DNA of 49,265 nt from a virus, in IMG/VR virus record IMGVR_UViG_3300032289_001775, positions 1 through 49,265 of that record; one strand, written 5' to 3'. The notes under the pieces were generated by a model, which was not told where the DNA came from, did not search any database, and saw only the letters and a program-made list of their open reading frames with translations. Positions 33,571-39,937 of this stretch are shown piece by piece; the first letter of the stretch is position 1, and every line of letters starts with the position of its first letter. The translations under genes were made by a program, and so were the position numbers.

Positions 33571-33808
33571 GTAGGGCACCCCGAAACCCCAGGCCACGCC
33601 TGGGGTTTTCTACTTGATGCCCCACCTGCCCTGTGCCCTACCTGTTCCGAAGACTTTCCCTTAGCCCTACTCCCCCTATACCCCTTACTCCCCTCTCTTC
33701 TCTTTTATCTATCTTTAGAGGGTAGGTAGGGTAATTAGGGTAAAGGGTTGCAGGGGAAGGGATTTGGGCCTGCCCTACCGTGCCCTACCTCCCCTGAGCA
33801 CGTAGGGC
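33571..33808. repeat. Repeat-rich non-coding stretch, candidate replication origin
   Basis: Within the gene-free stretch 33530-33849, the 7-mer GCCCTAC or its complement GTAGGGC occurs at 33571, 33635, 33664, 33772, 33782 and 33802. Between them is a pyrimidine/AT-rich tract (about 33660-33745), the lowest-GC stretch of this region, with GGTAGGTAGGGTAATTAGGG. It directly follows the primase-helicase gene. Iteron-like repeats plus an easily melted tract fit a replication origin; this is inference. Confidence 0.45.
33584..33608 (+). terminator. Terminator after the primase-helicase gene
   Basis: An 11-bp perfect stem AAACCCCAGGC / GCCTGGGGTTT with a 3-base loop (CAC), the T-rich right arm serving as the tail. 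It lies 55 bp after the primase stop. Confidence 0.8.
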
Positions 33809-33849
33809 AGGCCTTGATCAGCCAGACTGCCCCCAGGAGCGCCCGCCCG

Positions 33850-34407
33850 ATGGCCCAGATCGACATCAACGCCCGAGTGCTCGGCGACCAGCAGCTGGTT
33901 CAGGCCCTGGCCAAGCTCTCCACCCAGGACATCCCCAAGGCCATTCGCTCCGGTGTCCGCGATGCCGCCCGGGCAGGCCGCACGACACTGGCCAAGACCA
34001 TCGGCCAGCGCTACACACTCACCGCCGGCCGCATCAAGCAGGACGTCACCCAGCCCCAGTTCCGCGACGGCGGCCAGACCGCGATCATCCGCACCTCGCG
34101 CAAGCCCATCACCGCCATGCAGTTCAGGCCCAAGGCCACGCGCAAGGGCCTCAGCATGTCCATCTACCGCGGGCAGCGCACCCTGGTGAAGTCGGGCTTC
34201 CTCGCCAAGGGCAAGCCCTTCAGACGCCGCGGCAAGGAGCGCATGCCCCTCGATGTGATCCACGGCCCCTCCATCCACGCCATCTACACCGGTGGCAAGT
34301 GGTCCCCAGCTCTCCAAGCACGCACCGAGGTCCGCATCGAGGAAGCACTGCAGACCGGCATCCTCCGCGCCCTTGGGTCGATGGGCAGAGGCTTTGGGCG
34401 CGCATAG
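33850..34407 (+). CDS. Minor tail protein Z-like
   Basis: A 185-aa basic protein of the prophage minor tail protein Z type: LSTQDIPKAIRSGVRDAARA, then RTTLAKTIGQRYTLTAGRIK, RTSRKPITAMQF, and KTAF-like SIYRGQRTLVKSGFLAKGKP. Such proteins complete tails. It stands alone between replication and modification genes, far from the tail module. The ATG at 33850 is the first good start after the repeat region. Confidence 0.75.
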   Translation: MAQIDINARVLGDQQLVQALAKLSTQDIPKAIRSGVRDAARAGRTTLAKTIGQRYTLTAGRIKQDVTQPQFRDGGQTAIIRTSRKPITAMQFRPKATRKGLSMSIYRGQRTLVKSGFLAKGKPFRRRGKERMPLDVIHGPSIHAIYTGGKWSPALQARTEVRIEEALQTGILRALGSMGRGFGRA

Positions 34408-34516
34408 CGCACGCGCAGGGCGCACAGGGCGCGCTATGGGGGCCACGGCAGCCTGTCCCCCCTTGCCACCCACCCCTAACCCACCCTCCGGCCCCACCCG
34501 CGCCCCAGGGGCCCAG

Positions 34517-34534
34517 CCCCCCCCCCCCCCCCCC
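34517..34534. repeat. Poly-C tract (18 C)
   Basis: An 18-base C homopolymer in the 361-bp gap 34408-34768. Such tracts slip during replication and are also prone to sequencing error. It lies 235 bp upstream of the modification operon and in no convincing gene. The adjoining 34408-34516 is GC-rich with short GGGCGC repeats and nothing else recognised. Confidence 0.9.
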
Positions 34535-34638
34535 AACCCCAGAGGTACTTCCGGCACTGATTGACTGCGGGCGCCACGCTCGCAATTTCTCGCTAGTGCC
34601 AGCCTCCAAACGGGGTTCCAAAACCCTTGCAAATACTA

Positions 34639-34671
34639 GGCTTCTCAATAGCGACATGCTGCTGAGAAGCC
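34639..34671. repeat. Inverted repeat upstream of the modification operon (1)
   Basis: GGCTTCTCA and TGAGAAGCC form perfect 9-bp arms with a 15-base loop, about 100 bp before the ParB-like gene. It could be an operator or an RNA hairpin. No T-tail follows. Confidence 0.5.
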
Positions 34672-34713
34672 GATCCGGTGACGGTTTGGGCGAAAGTTGA
34701 ACGCAAAGCAACT

Positions 34714-34745
34714 GGCGGAACCGTGACCCAGGTTCCGGTTCCGCC
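34714..34745. repeat. Inverted repeat upstream of the modification operon (2)
   Basis: GGCGGAACC and GGTTCCGCC form perfect 9-bp arms; GGTTCC recurs at 34731, 34737 and 34754. It ends 23 bp before the ATG at 34769, so it could act on transcription or translation of the operon. Confidence 0.5.
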
Positions 34746-34768
34746 GTTACTGTGGTTCCATCCTTGGC

Positions 34769-35362
34769 ATGAGCATGGGCAAAAGCGAAGCGCCAGCAAT
34801 GGCGAAGCGTTTGGAACTGTGGCCGGTGGACCGGCTGCGGCCCTATGAGCGCAACGCCAGGACCCACAGCCCGGAGCAGGTGGCGCAGATCGCGGCCAGC
34901 ATCCGTGAGTTTGGCTTCACTGCGCCGATCCTGGTAGACGGCAACGAAGGGATCCTGGCGGGGCACGGCCGACTGGATGCAGCCAAGGAGCTGGGTCTTG
35001 CCGAGGTGCCCGTGGTTGTTCTCGATCACCTGACCGATGCACAGAAGCGGGCTTACGTGCTTGCCGACAACAAGCTGGCGCTCAACGCCGGCTGGAATCT
35101 GGATCTGTTGGCCGCCGAGATCGAGGAGCTGCGGGTCGATGACTTCGACCTGAGTCTGCTCGGATGGAGCGAGGATGAGCTCACTGCGCTGGCGGAAGAC
35201 GGCTGGGCCAGCGACATCAAAGCGATCGACAAGCACAAGGAGAACCTCGACGGCATCCAGTCCAAGATCGTTGTGAAGCTGGACGGCACCTACCGCGACG
35301 AAGTGGTGGAAGCCATCCGCATGTATTGCGACAGCCACGACATCAGTATCGAGGTGAGCTGA
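34769..35362 (+). CDS. ParB-like protein, DpdB candidate
   Basis: A 197-aa protein with a ParB/Srx-fold nuclease-like domain at about residues 10-110: DRLRPYERNARTHSPEQVAQ, then IREFGFTAPILVDGNEGILA, GHGRLDAAKELGLAEVPVVV and AYVLADNKLALNAGW. The GHGR motif (nucleotide/phosphate site) is intact. It overlaps dpdA by TGATG. In bacterial dpd clusters a ParB-like DpdB with ATPase activity works with DpdA to insert preQ0 into DNA. The neighbourhood makes the same role likely here, though this protein is short and ParB-like proteins also accompany phage methylases. ATGs at 34775 and 34799 are alternative starts. Confidence 0.7.
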   Translation: MSMGKSEAPAMAKRLELWPVDRLRPYERNARTHSPEQVAQIAASIREFGFTAPILVDGNEGILAGHGRLDAAKELGLAEVPVVVLDHLTDAQKRAYVLADNKLALNAGWNLDLLAAEIEELRVDDFDLSLLGWSEDELTALAEDGWASDIKAIDKHKENLDGIQSKIVVKLDGTYRDEVVEAIRMYCDSHDISIEVS

Positions 35363-36192
35363 TGGTGCCCCGGCTCAACGTCCTGGTGGCCTACCCCTAC
35401 ATGAGCACGCAGGTGATCGACCTGCTCAAGGGAGCAGGGCCTGCGCTGCGGTTCACACTCGACTCCGGTGCGTTCACGTCATGGAAGGCCGGCAAGCCAA
35501 TTCAGCTGGACGACTACTGCCGCTTCCTGGAGCAGCTACCGATCAAGCCCTGGCGCTATTTCACCCTGGACGTGATCGGTGACCCAGTTGGGACGCAGCG
35601 CAACTACGAGACGATGCTCAATCGCGGATTTAGGCCGGTGCCGATCTTCACGAGGGGAGAAGACCCTTCGGTGCTCGACGACTTCTACAAGACCAGCGAC
35701 GTGGTGGGCATCGGAGGGCTAGTGGGAACACCAGGCAGCCGTGGTTTCGTTAAGGGGATCATGCGTCACGTGGGTGATCGCATGGTGCACTGGCTAGGTT
35801 TCACCGACTTGGACTTCATCAAGCACTATCGGCCGTTCATGTGTGACAGCAGCAGCTGGGAGTCAGGGGCGAGGTATGGGGCCCTAAAGCTCTACATGGG
35901 CCAGGGACAGTTTAAGACCATCAAGAAAACGCAGTTTGAACAGAGACCAGAACAGCCAATTCTTGAGAGAATCAAGTGGCTTGGAGTGGATCCGTATTCA
36001 CTCGCACAGGTTAACAGCTGGCACGGCGGCTACTCTGCGTCGCGCAAGCTATGCGCCCGCAGCGCTGTCGCAATGTCAGTTGATGTCGAACGCAAACTGG
36101 GAACCAAGCTGTTCCTTGCCATTGCGGCTGGTTGCGGCCTCGACCTGGTGATTAACGGCTTCCACTATCTCTACCCCAAAACCACACCATGA
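35362..36192 (+). CDS. dpdA: DpdA-like DNA guanine transglycosylase
   Basis: A 276-aa phage DpdA-type member of the tRNA-guanine transglycosylase superfamily. Seen: FTLDSGAFTSWKAGK (Asp34 to Lys45), YFTLDVIGDP (Asp70), GIGGLVGTPGS (the TGT substrate loop), and RPFMCDSSSWESGARYG (Asp162, likely nucleophile region). The zinc-binding Cys cluster of tRNA enzymes is absent, as expected for DpdA. It would replace guanine in phage DNA by a 7-deazaguanine. The start at 35362 overlaps the ParB-like stop, and queC follows with a 4-bp overlap. Confidence 0.85.
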   Translation: MVPRLNVLVAYPYMSTQVIDLLKGAGPALRFTLDSGAFTSWKAGKPIQLDDYCRFLEQLPIKPWRYFTLDVIGDPVGTQRNYETMLNRGFRPVPIFTRGEDPSVLDDFYKTSDVVGIGGLVGTPGSRGFVKGIMRHVGDRMVHWLGFTDLDFIKHYRPFMCDSSSWESGARYGALKLYMGQGQFKTIKKTQFEQRPEQPILERIKWLGVDPYSLAQVNSWHGGYSASRKLCARSAVAMSVDVERKLGTKLFLAIAAGCGLDLVINGFHYLYPKTTP

Positions 36193-36854
36193 AAGCAGTC
36201 GCCATCGTTTCCGGTGGGATGGACAGCGTAACGCTGGCCCACTGGCTCAAAGCACAGGGCTACCAACTGGAGCTGGTGAGCTTTGACTATGGGCAACGCC
36301 ACCGCCGTGAACTTGAGTGCGCCAAGCATCAGGCAAAGCTGCTGGATGCTGAGCACACGATCATCGACATCAGTGGCATCCGTCCGCTGCTCAAGGGCTC
36401 CTCGTTGACCGACGATGTGCCGGTGCCCCATGGCCACTACGCCGAGGAGTCGATGCGACTCACAGTGGTGCCCAATCGCAACGCCATCATGCTGTCGATC
36501 GCATGGGGCCTGGCATGCTCAAGCGAGGCCGACGTGCTTGCCTGCGGCGTTCATGCTGGCGACCATTTTATCTACCCTGACTGCAGACTTGAGTTTATCG
36601 AGCAGCTCAATCTGGCGCTGCGCACGGGCACAGTGGGCCACCGCAAAGAGAGTCTCGAACTGATCGCCCCGTTCGTACACCACACCAAAACCGACATCGC
36701 CGGCATCGGTGGCAGCCTTGGCGTGCCCTTCGAACACACTTGGACCTGCTACGAAGGCGGCGAGGTGCACTGCGGCAAGTGTGGCAGCTGCACGGAGCGG
36801 AAAGAAGCCTTCCGCGATAGCGGTGTGCCCGATCCCACCACCTACGCCGCTTGA
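36189..36854 (+). CDS. queC: 7-cyano-7-deazaguanine synthase QueC
   Basis: A 221-aa QueC that converts 7-carboxy-7-deazaguanine to preQ0 using ATP and ammonia. It has the PP-loop SGGMDSVTLAHWL (residues 8-20), FDYGQRHRRELE, VVPNRNAIMLSIAWG, and the zinc site CYEGGEVHCGKCGSC (Cys187, 195, 198, 201). No glutamine amidotransferase domain is fused to it, so the end product is more likely preQ0 than archaeosine-type G+. All catalytic parts are intact. Confidence 0.96.
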   Translation: MKAVAIVSGGMDSVTLAHWLKAQGYQLELVSFDYGQRHRRELECAKHQAKLLDAEHTIIDISGIRPLLKGSSLTDDVPVPHGHYAEESMRLTVVPNRNAIMLSIAWGLACSSEADVLACGVHAGDHFIYPDCRLEFIEQLNLALRTGTVGHRKESLELIAPFVHHTKTDIAGIGGSLGVPFEHTWTCYEGGEVHCGKCGSCTERKEAFRDSGVPDPTTYAA

Positions 36855-36857
36855 CCC

Positions 36858-37523
36858 ATGACACCATCTGTGAACATCCGCCAGCGCCTCGTGGAAGCCG
36901 GCGCATCGTTCCTGGCGAACGACAACATTGCAGCCCACATCGAGCCTGGCGAACTCGAGCTTCTGGAGGCTGAGGTAGCGCAGTGTGTCGAGCACTTGCT
37001 GCGTGCCCTTGTGATCGACGTGGACAACGACCACAACACCAGGGGCACCGCCGAGCGCGTAGCCAGGATGTATCTGCGCGAAGTGTTCGCCGGTCGGTAT
37101 CACCAGCCGCCCCGGCTCACCGACTTCCCCAACGCCAAGCAGCTCGACCAGGTCTACACCGTGGGCCCAATCACGGTCCGCAGTGCCTGCAGCCACCACC
37201 TGGTGCCAATCCTGGGCCGGTGCTGGGTGGGGATCAAACCGAGCGAGCGGGTGATCGGCCTGTCGAAGTTCGTGCGCCTGGCAGAGTGGGTATTCAGCCG
37301 CCCCCACATCCAAGAAGAGGCGGTGATGATCCTGGCCGACGAGATCGAACAGCTGGTAAAGCCCCGGGGTCTCATCGTGATCGTGGACGCGCAGCACTAC
37401 TGCATGAAGTGGCGCGGCGTGCGCGAGCCGAACACCTCGATGGTCACCAGCGTGGTGCGCGGTGAGTTTCGCGACAAGCCTCACATGAAAGCCGAGTTCC
37501 TTCAGCTCATCGGACTTAAATGA
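36858..37523 (+). CDS. folE: GTP cyclohydrolase I FolE
   Basis: A 221-aa type I GTP cyclohydrolase, the first step of the preQ0 path (GTP to dihydroneopterin triphosphate). Zinc ligands and active-site residues are present: SACSHHLVPILGR (Cys111, His113, His114), IGLSKFVRLAEWVFSRPHIQ and QHYCMKWRGVREPNTSMVTS (Cys182). The domain is of full length (RGTAERVARMYLREVF start). It lies 3 bp after queC and overlaps queD by 4 bp. Confidence 0.96.
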   Translation: MTPSVNIRQRLVEAGASFLANDNIAAHIEPGELELLEAEVAQCVEHLLRALVIDVDNDHNTRGTAERVARMYLREVFAGRYHQPPRLTDFPNAKQLDQVYTVGPITVRSACSHHLVPILGRCWVGIKPSERVIGLSKFVRLAEWVFSRPHIQEEAVMILADEIEQLVKPRGLIVIVDAQHYCMKWRGVREPNTSMVTSVVRGEFRDKPHMKAEFLQLIGLK

Positions 37524-37969
37524 CGTTCACATCGACCAAGACCTGGGGCCACGATGTTGGCCTGTCCGCGTGCTTCAGGCAGTGGCGCAGCACCCACAGT
37601 CACTGCCGGTTCCTGCATGGCTACGCCCTATCAGTGCATCTGAAGTTCGAGGCTGACGATCTGGATGAGCGCAACTGGGTTGTCGATTTCGGCAGCATGA
37701 AGGATCTCAAGTCGTGGCTGCAGCGCACCTTCGATCACAAGACCGTGGTGGCCGAGGATGATCCCTGCCTGGAGTGGTTTCACCGTGGTCATGAGCAGGG
37801 CATGCTCGATCTGGTTGTGGTCCCGGCGGTGGGCTGCGAACGGTTTGCCGAGCTGGTCTGGGCCCAAGCCAACGTCTGGCTGCAGAACAACGGCTACGCC
37901 CCCCGCTGTCGGGTTGTGGAAGTCGAGGTGCGCGAGCACGGGGCCAACTCCGCCATCTACCGACCATGA
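37520..37969 (+). CDS. queD: 6-carboxytetrahydropterin synthase QueD, divergent
   Basis: A 149-aa QueD-family protein (dihydroneopterin triphosphate to CPH4). The catalytic Cys29 (SHCRFLHGY), Asp72-His73 (RTFDHKTVV) and C-terminal Glu (VEVREHG) are kept. Two zinc ligands of the family differ: the HGH pair reads HGY (His33, Tyr35) and the first His (AAHR in typical enzymes) reads ACFR. Extra His residues (THSHC, GHDVG) may replace them. The divergence is probably shared by a phage branch. It is coupled to folE and the next gene by 4-bp overlaps. Confidence 0.88.
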   Translation: MTFTSTKTWGHDVGLSACFRQWRSTHSHCRFLHGYALSVHLKFEADDLDERNWVVDFGSMKDLKSWLQRTFDHKTVVAEDDPCLEWFHRGHEQGMLDLVVVPAVGCERFAELVWAQANVWLQNNGYAPRCRVVEVEVREHGANSAIYRP

Positions 37970-38349
37970 AGCATCTCACCTGGGCTGACTTCAACGAGGC
38001 GGTCAGGAAGATCGCCGCCGACCAGCAGGGCCGTGGCCACACCGGCGTCTATGGCTTCCCGCGTGGGGGTCTGTGCCTGGCGGTGGCGCTGAGCCACCAA
38101 CTGCGCCTGCCGCTGCTTATAGAGCCGCAAGATGGCTGCCTGGTGGTGGATGACATCTGCGAGACAGGTCACACCCTGAAGCAGGTCGAACACCTGCGCG
38201 ACTACGAGGTGGTGGTGTGGATCAGCAAGCAGCACCCAACATGGTTCCGTGCTGTGGAGGTGATCGACTCACCTGAGTGGATCGTTTTCCCCTGGGAAGA
38301 CCCCGGTGCCGCTGTCGATGATGAGGAGGCCTACCGTGCTTCGCGTTAA
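37966..38349 (+). CDS. Gpt-like phosphoribosyltransferase
   Basis: A 127-aa type I phosphoribosyltransferase. GVYGFPRGGLCLAVALSHQL (about 27-46) gives the PRPP loop with RGG, and CLVVDDICETGHTLKQ (about 58-73) the PRPP-binding motif with Asp62-Asp63 and the TGHT loop. The end, WIVFPWEDP, resembles the WIEQPWD end of xanthine-guanine PRTases (Gpt). It sits inside the preQ0 operon with ATGA overlap to queD and 14-bp overlap to queE. A role in salvaging guanine released by DpdA, or in handling a deazaguanine base, is inferred. Confidence 0.8.
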   Translation: MKHLTWADFNEAVRKIAADQQGRGHTGVYGFPRGGLCLAVALSHQLRLPLLIEPQDGCLVVDDICETGHTLKQVEHLRDYEVVVWISKQHPTWFRAVEVIDSPEWIVFPWEDPGAAVDDEEAYRASR

Positions 38350-38992
38350 TGAAATCTTCCCCACCATCCAGGGCGAAGCCTGCTGGACTGGGATGCCTGC
38401 TACCTTCATTCGCCTCCAGGGCTGCCCGGTGGGGTGCAGCTGGTGCGACACAAAGCACACCTGGCCCGAGGGCCACGAGCGCAAGCGCATCACCATCCCA
38501 GAGCTGCTGGAGAAGGATGACCCAGCAGCGACCTGGGCGGAGATGAGTCCCGAGCAAGTGGTGGAGACAGTGCGGCCCATGGCCCCTCGGCACTTCGTGA
38601 TCACCGGTGGCGAACCGCTGGCGCAGAACATCTGGAACCTGACGGCTCAGCTCCTTACCCTGGGCACCGTGCAGGTTGAGACCAGCGGCACCCATGCGGT
38701 GAGTGTGGCACCAGGCACCTGGGTGACCGTGAGCCCAAAGCTGAACATGGCGGGCGGGCTGGAGGTGCTGGAGCAGGCGCTGAACCAAGCCAGCGAGATC
38801 AAGATGCCCATCGAGAGCCAGGGCGACATCGACAACCTGCTCACCTTGCTAGAGGACCGCAACCCCAAGGGTTCGGTATGGCTTCAGCCCGTCAGCCAGG
38901 ACGATGCCGCCACCGAGCTGTGCGTCAAGGCGTGCATGGAGCACGGCTGGCGCCTGTCCATCCAGACCCACAAATACGCAGGGGTGAGATGA
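38336..38992 (+). CDS. queE: 7-carboxy-7-deazaguanine synthase QueE
   Basis: A 218-aa radical SAM enzyme (CPH4 to 7-carboxy-7-deazaguanine). The cluster motif is CPVGCSWC (Cys30, 34, 37), preceded by EIFPTIQGEACWTGMPATF, and VITGGEPLAQN (SAM-binding GGE) is also present. The GTG at 38336 is chosen over an upstream GTG because GAGGAGG ends 6 nt before it. Its end overlaps a 40-codon ORF by ATGA. Confidence 0.95.
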   Translation: MLRVNEIFPTIQGEACWTGMPATFIRLQGCPVGCSWCDTKHTWPEGHERKRITIPELLEKDDPAATWAEMSPEQVVETVRPMAPRHFVITGGEPLAQNIWNLTAQLLTLGTVQVETSGTHAVSVAPGTWVTVSPKLNMAGGLEVLEQALNQASEIKMPIESQGDIDNLLTLLEDRNPKGSVWLQPVSQDDAATELCVKACMEHGWRLSIQTHKYAGVR

Positions 38993-39111
38993 CCGACCCT
39001 CCCACACTCCAACTCACCTGGGCGGGCTTTGAGGCTGCTGTGGATCTGATCGCCGCGCAGTGCCGGTGGCGTGATCGCGCCGGCATCGCCGTTTGTTCCG
39101 GGGTTCGATGA
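38989..39111 (+). CDS. 40-aa ORF resembling the PRTase N-terminus
   Basis: The peptide has LTWAGFEAAVDLIAAQ at residues 9-24, close to LTWADFNEAVRKIAAD at the N-terminus of the phosphoribosyltransferase upstream. It ends before any PRPP motif. It may be a truncated duplicate or a separate small protein sharing this helix. Both ends are coupled (ATGA). Confidence 0.4.
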   Translation: MTDPPTLQLTWAGFEAAVDLIAAQCRWRDRAGIAVCSGVR

Positions 39112-39386
39112 TTGAGGTGGCGAGCATCCGCTATGGCTGCAGCTGGAGGCCCGATGGCCACGTGAGGGGCTGGCCGATGCGGATCGAGTTCGGTGCGGTG
39201 GGCCCTGAGGTGACTGTTGACGAGATGCTCGAGGGCCGCGGCCATGCGGTGCTGCTGATAGACCAGCTGGTGGCGCTGGTGCGCGGGATGACTGGCCTTG
39301 ATACGCCGATCAAGCTGGTGCAGCCAGTGCCTGCAGGATTGGCTTTGAAGCTCCACAATGCCGGGTTCTATGTTGCGTTGTGCTGA
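39108..39386 (+). CDS. Hypothetical protein before terS
   Basis: A 92-aa protein, alpha/beta in pattern: SIRYGCSWRPDGHVRGWPMR, then HAVLLIDQLVALVRGMTGLD. No known family. It is coupled to the small ORF upstream and overlaps terS, so it links the modification operon to the packaging genes in one transcript. Confidence 0.5.
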   Translation: MIEVASIRYGCSWRPDGHVRGWPMRIEFGAVGPEVTVDEMLEGRGHAVLLIDQLVALVRGMTGLDTPIKLVQPVPAGLALKLHNAGFYVALC

Positions 39387-39937
39387 TCTCTCCGGACGAG
39401 TACGCGAAGCAACGGAACGTGAGCGGCCGGGCGGTGCGCAAGGCGATCGCCACCGGCCGTCTGGTGAAGGGTGCACACAGAGAAGGCGGGCGGTGGAAGA
39501 TCGACCCGGCTGTGGCCGATCAGGAGTGGCAGCGCAACACGGCGCCGCAGTTCCAGCGGGAGAACAAGGGGGGCGGGCGCGCCAAGGGCCAGGGCGGGGG
39601 CGCCCCTGCTGGGCCGCCCCCGGGCAGCGGCGGGGAGACGCCCAAGGTGCCAAGCCAGGCACAGGCCGCGGCCGTCCGCACCATGTATCAGGCGCGCCTG
39701 CTGGAGCTGGATCTCAAGGAGCGCCAGGGCCTGCTGGTGCCGAAGTCGGAAGTGGAGAAGGTGTGGTTCGAGGAGGGCCGGCGGGTGCGTGATGCAGTGC
39801 GGCGGTCTCCACAGCAGATGATCGGCGACATCGCGCGGGCCGTCGGGGGGCTGAACCAGGAGCAGCGCGCGGAGGTGCTCTTGATCATTGAGCGCCATCT
39901 GGTGAAGACGCTGGAGGGCCTGGCCGGTGCTGATTGA
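39380..39937 (+). CDS. terS: Terminase small subunit
   Basis: A 185-aa Nu1-like small terminase begun at GTG. The winged HTH is at the N-terminus: DEYAKQRNVSGRAVRKAIAT, then GAHREGGRWKIDPAVAD. A Gly/Pro-rich linker (about 65-90) and a C-terminal helical part (YQARLLELDLKERQGLLVPK) follow. It recognises the packaging site and binds the large subunit encoded next (11-bp overlap). Confidence 0.87.
   Translation: MLISPDEYAKQRNVSGRAVRKAIATGRLVKGAHREGGRWKIDPAVADQEWQRNTAPQFQRENKGGGRAKGQGGGAPAGPPPGSGGETPKVPSQAQAAAVRTMYQARLLELDLKERQGLLVPKSEVEKVWFEEGRRVRDAVRRSPQQMIGDIARAVGGLNQEQRAEVLLIIERHLVKTLEGLAGAD

Noticed and set aside
33547-33729. 60-codon ORF in the gap after the primase gene
   Set aside because: It runs through the terminator hairpin and the repeats, and its leucine-rich end is only the pyrimidine tract read as protein.
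34408-34640. ORFs through the poly-C tract
   Set aside because: They are proline runs from the homopolymer, with no ribosome site and no recognisable domain.
36189-36854. Archaeosine-type (G+) synthesis through a Gat-QueC fusion
   Set aside because: QueC is of ordinary length with no amidotransferase domain and no separate Gat gene is nearby.
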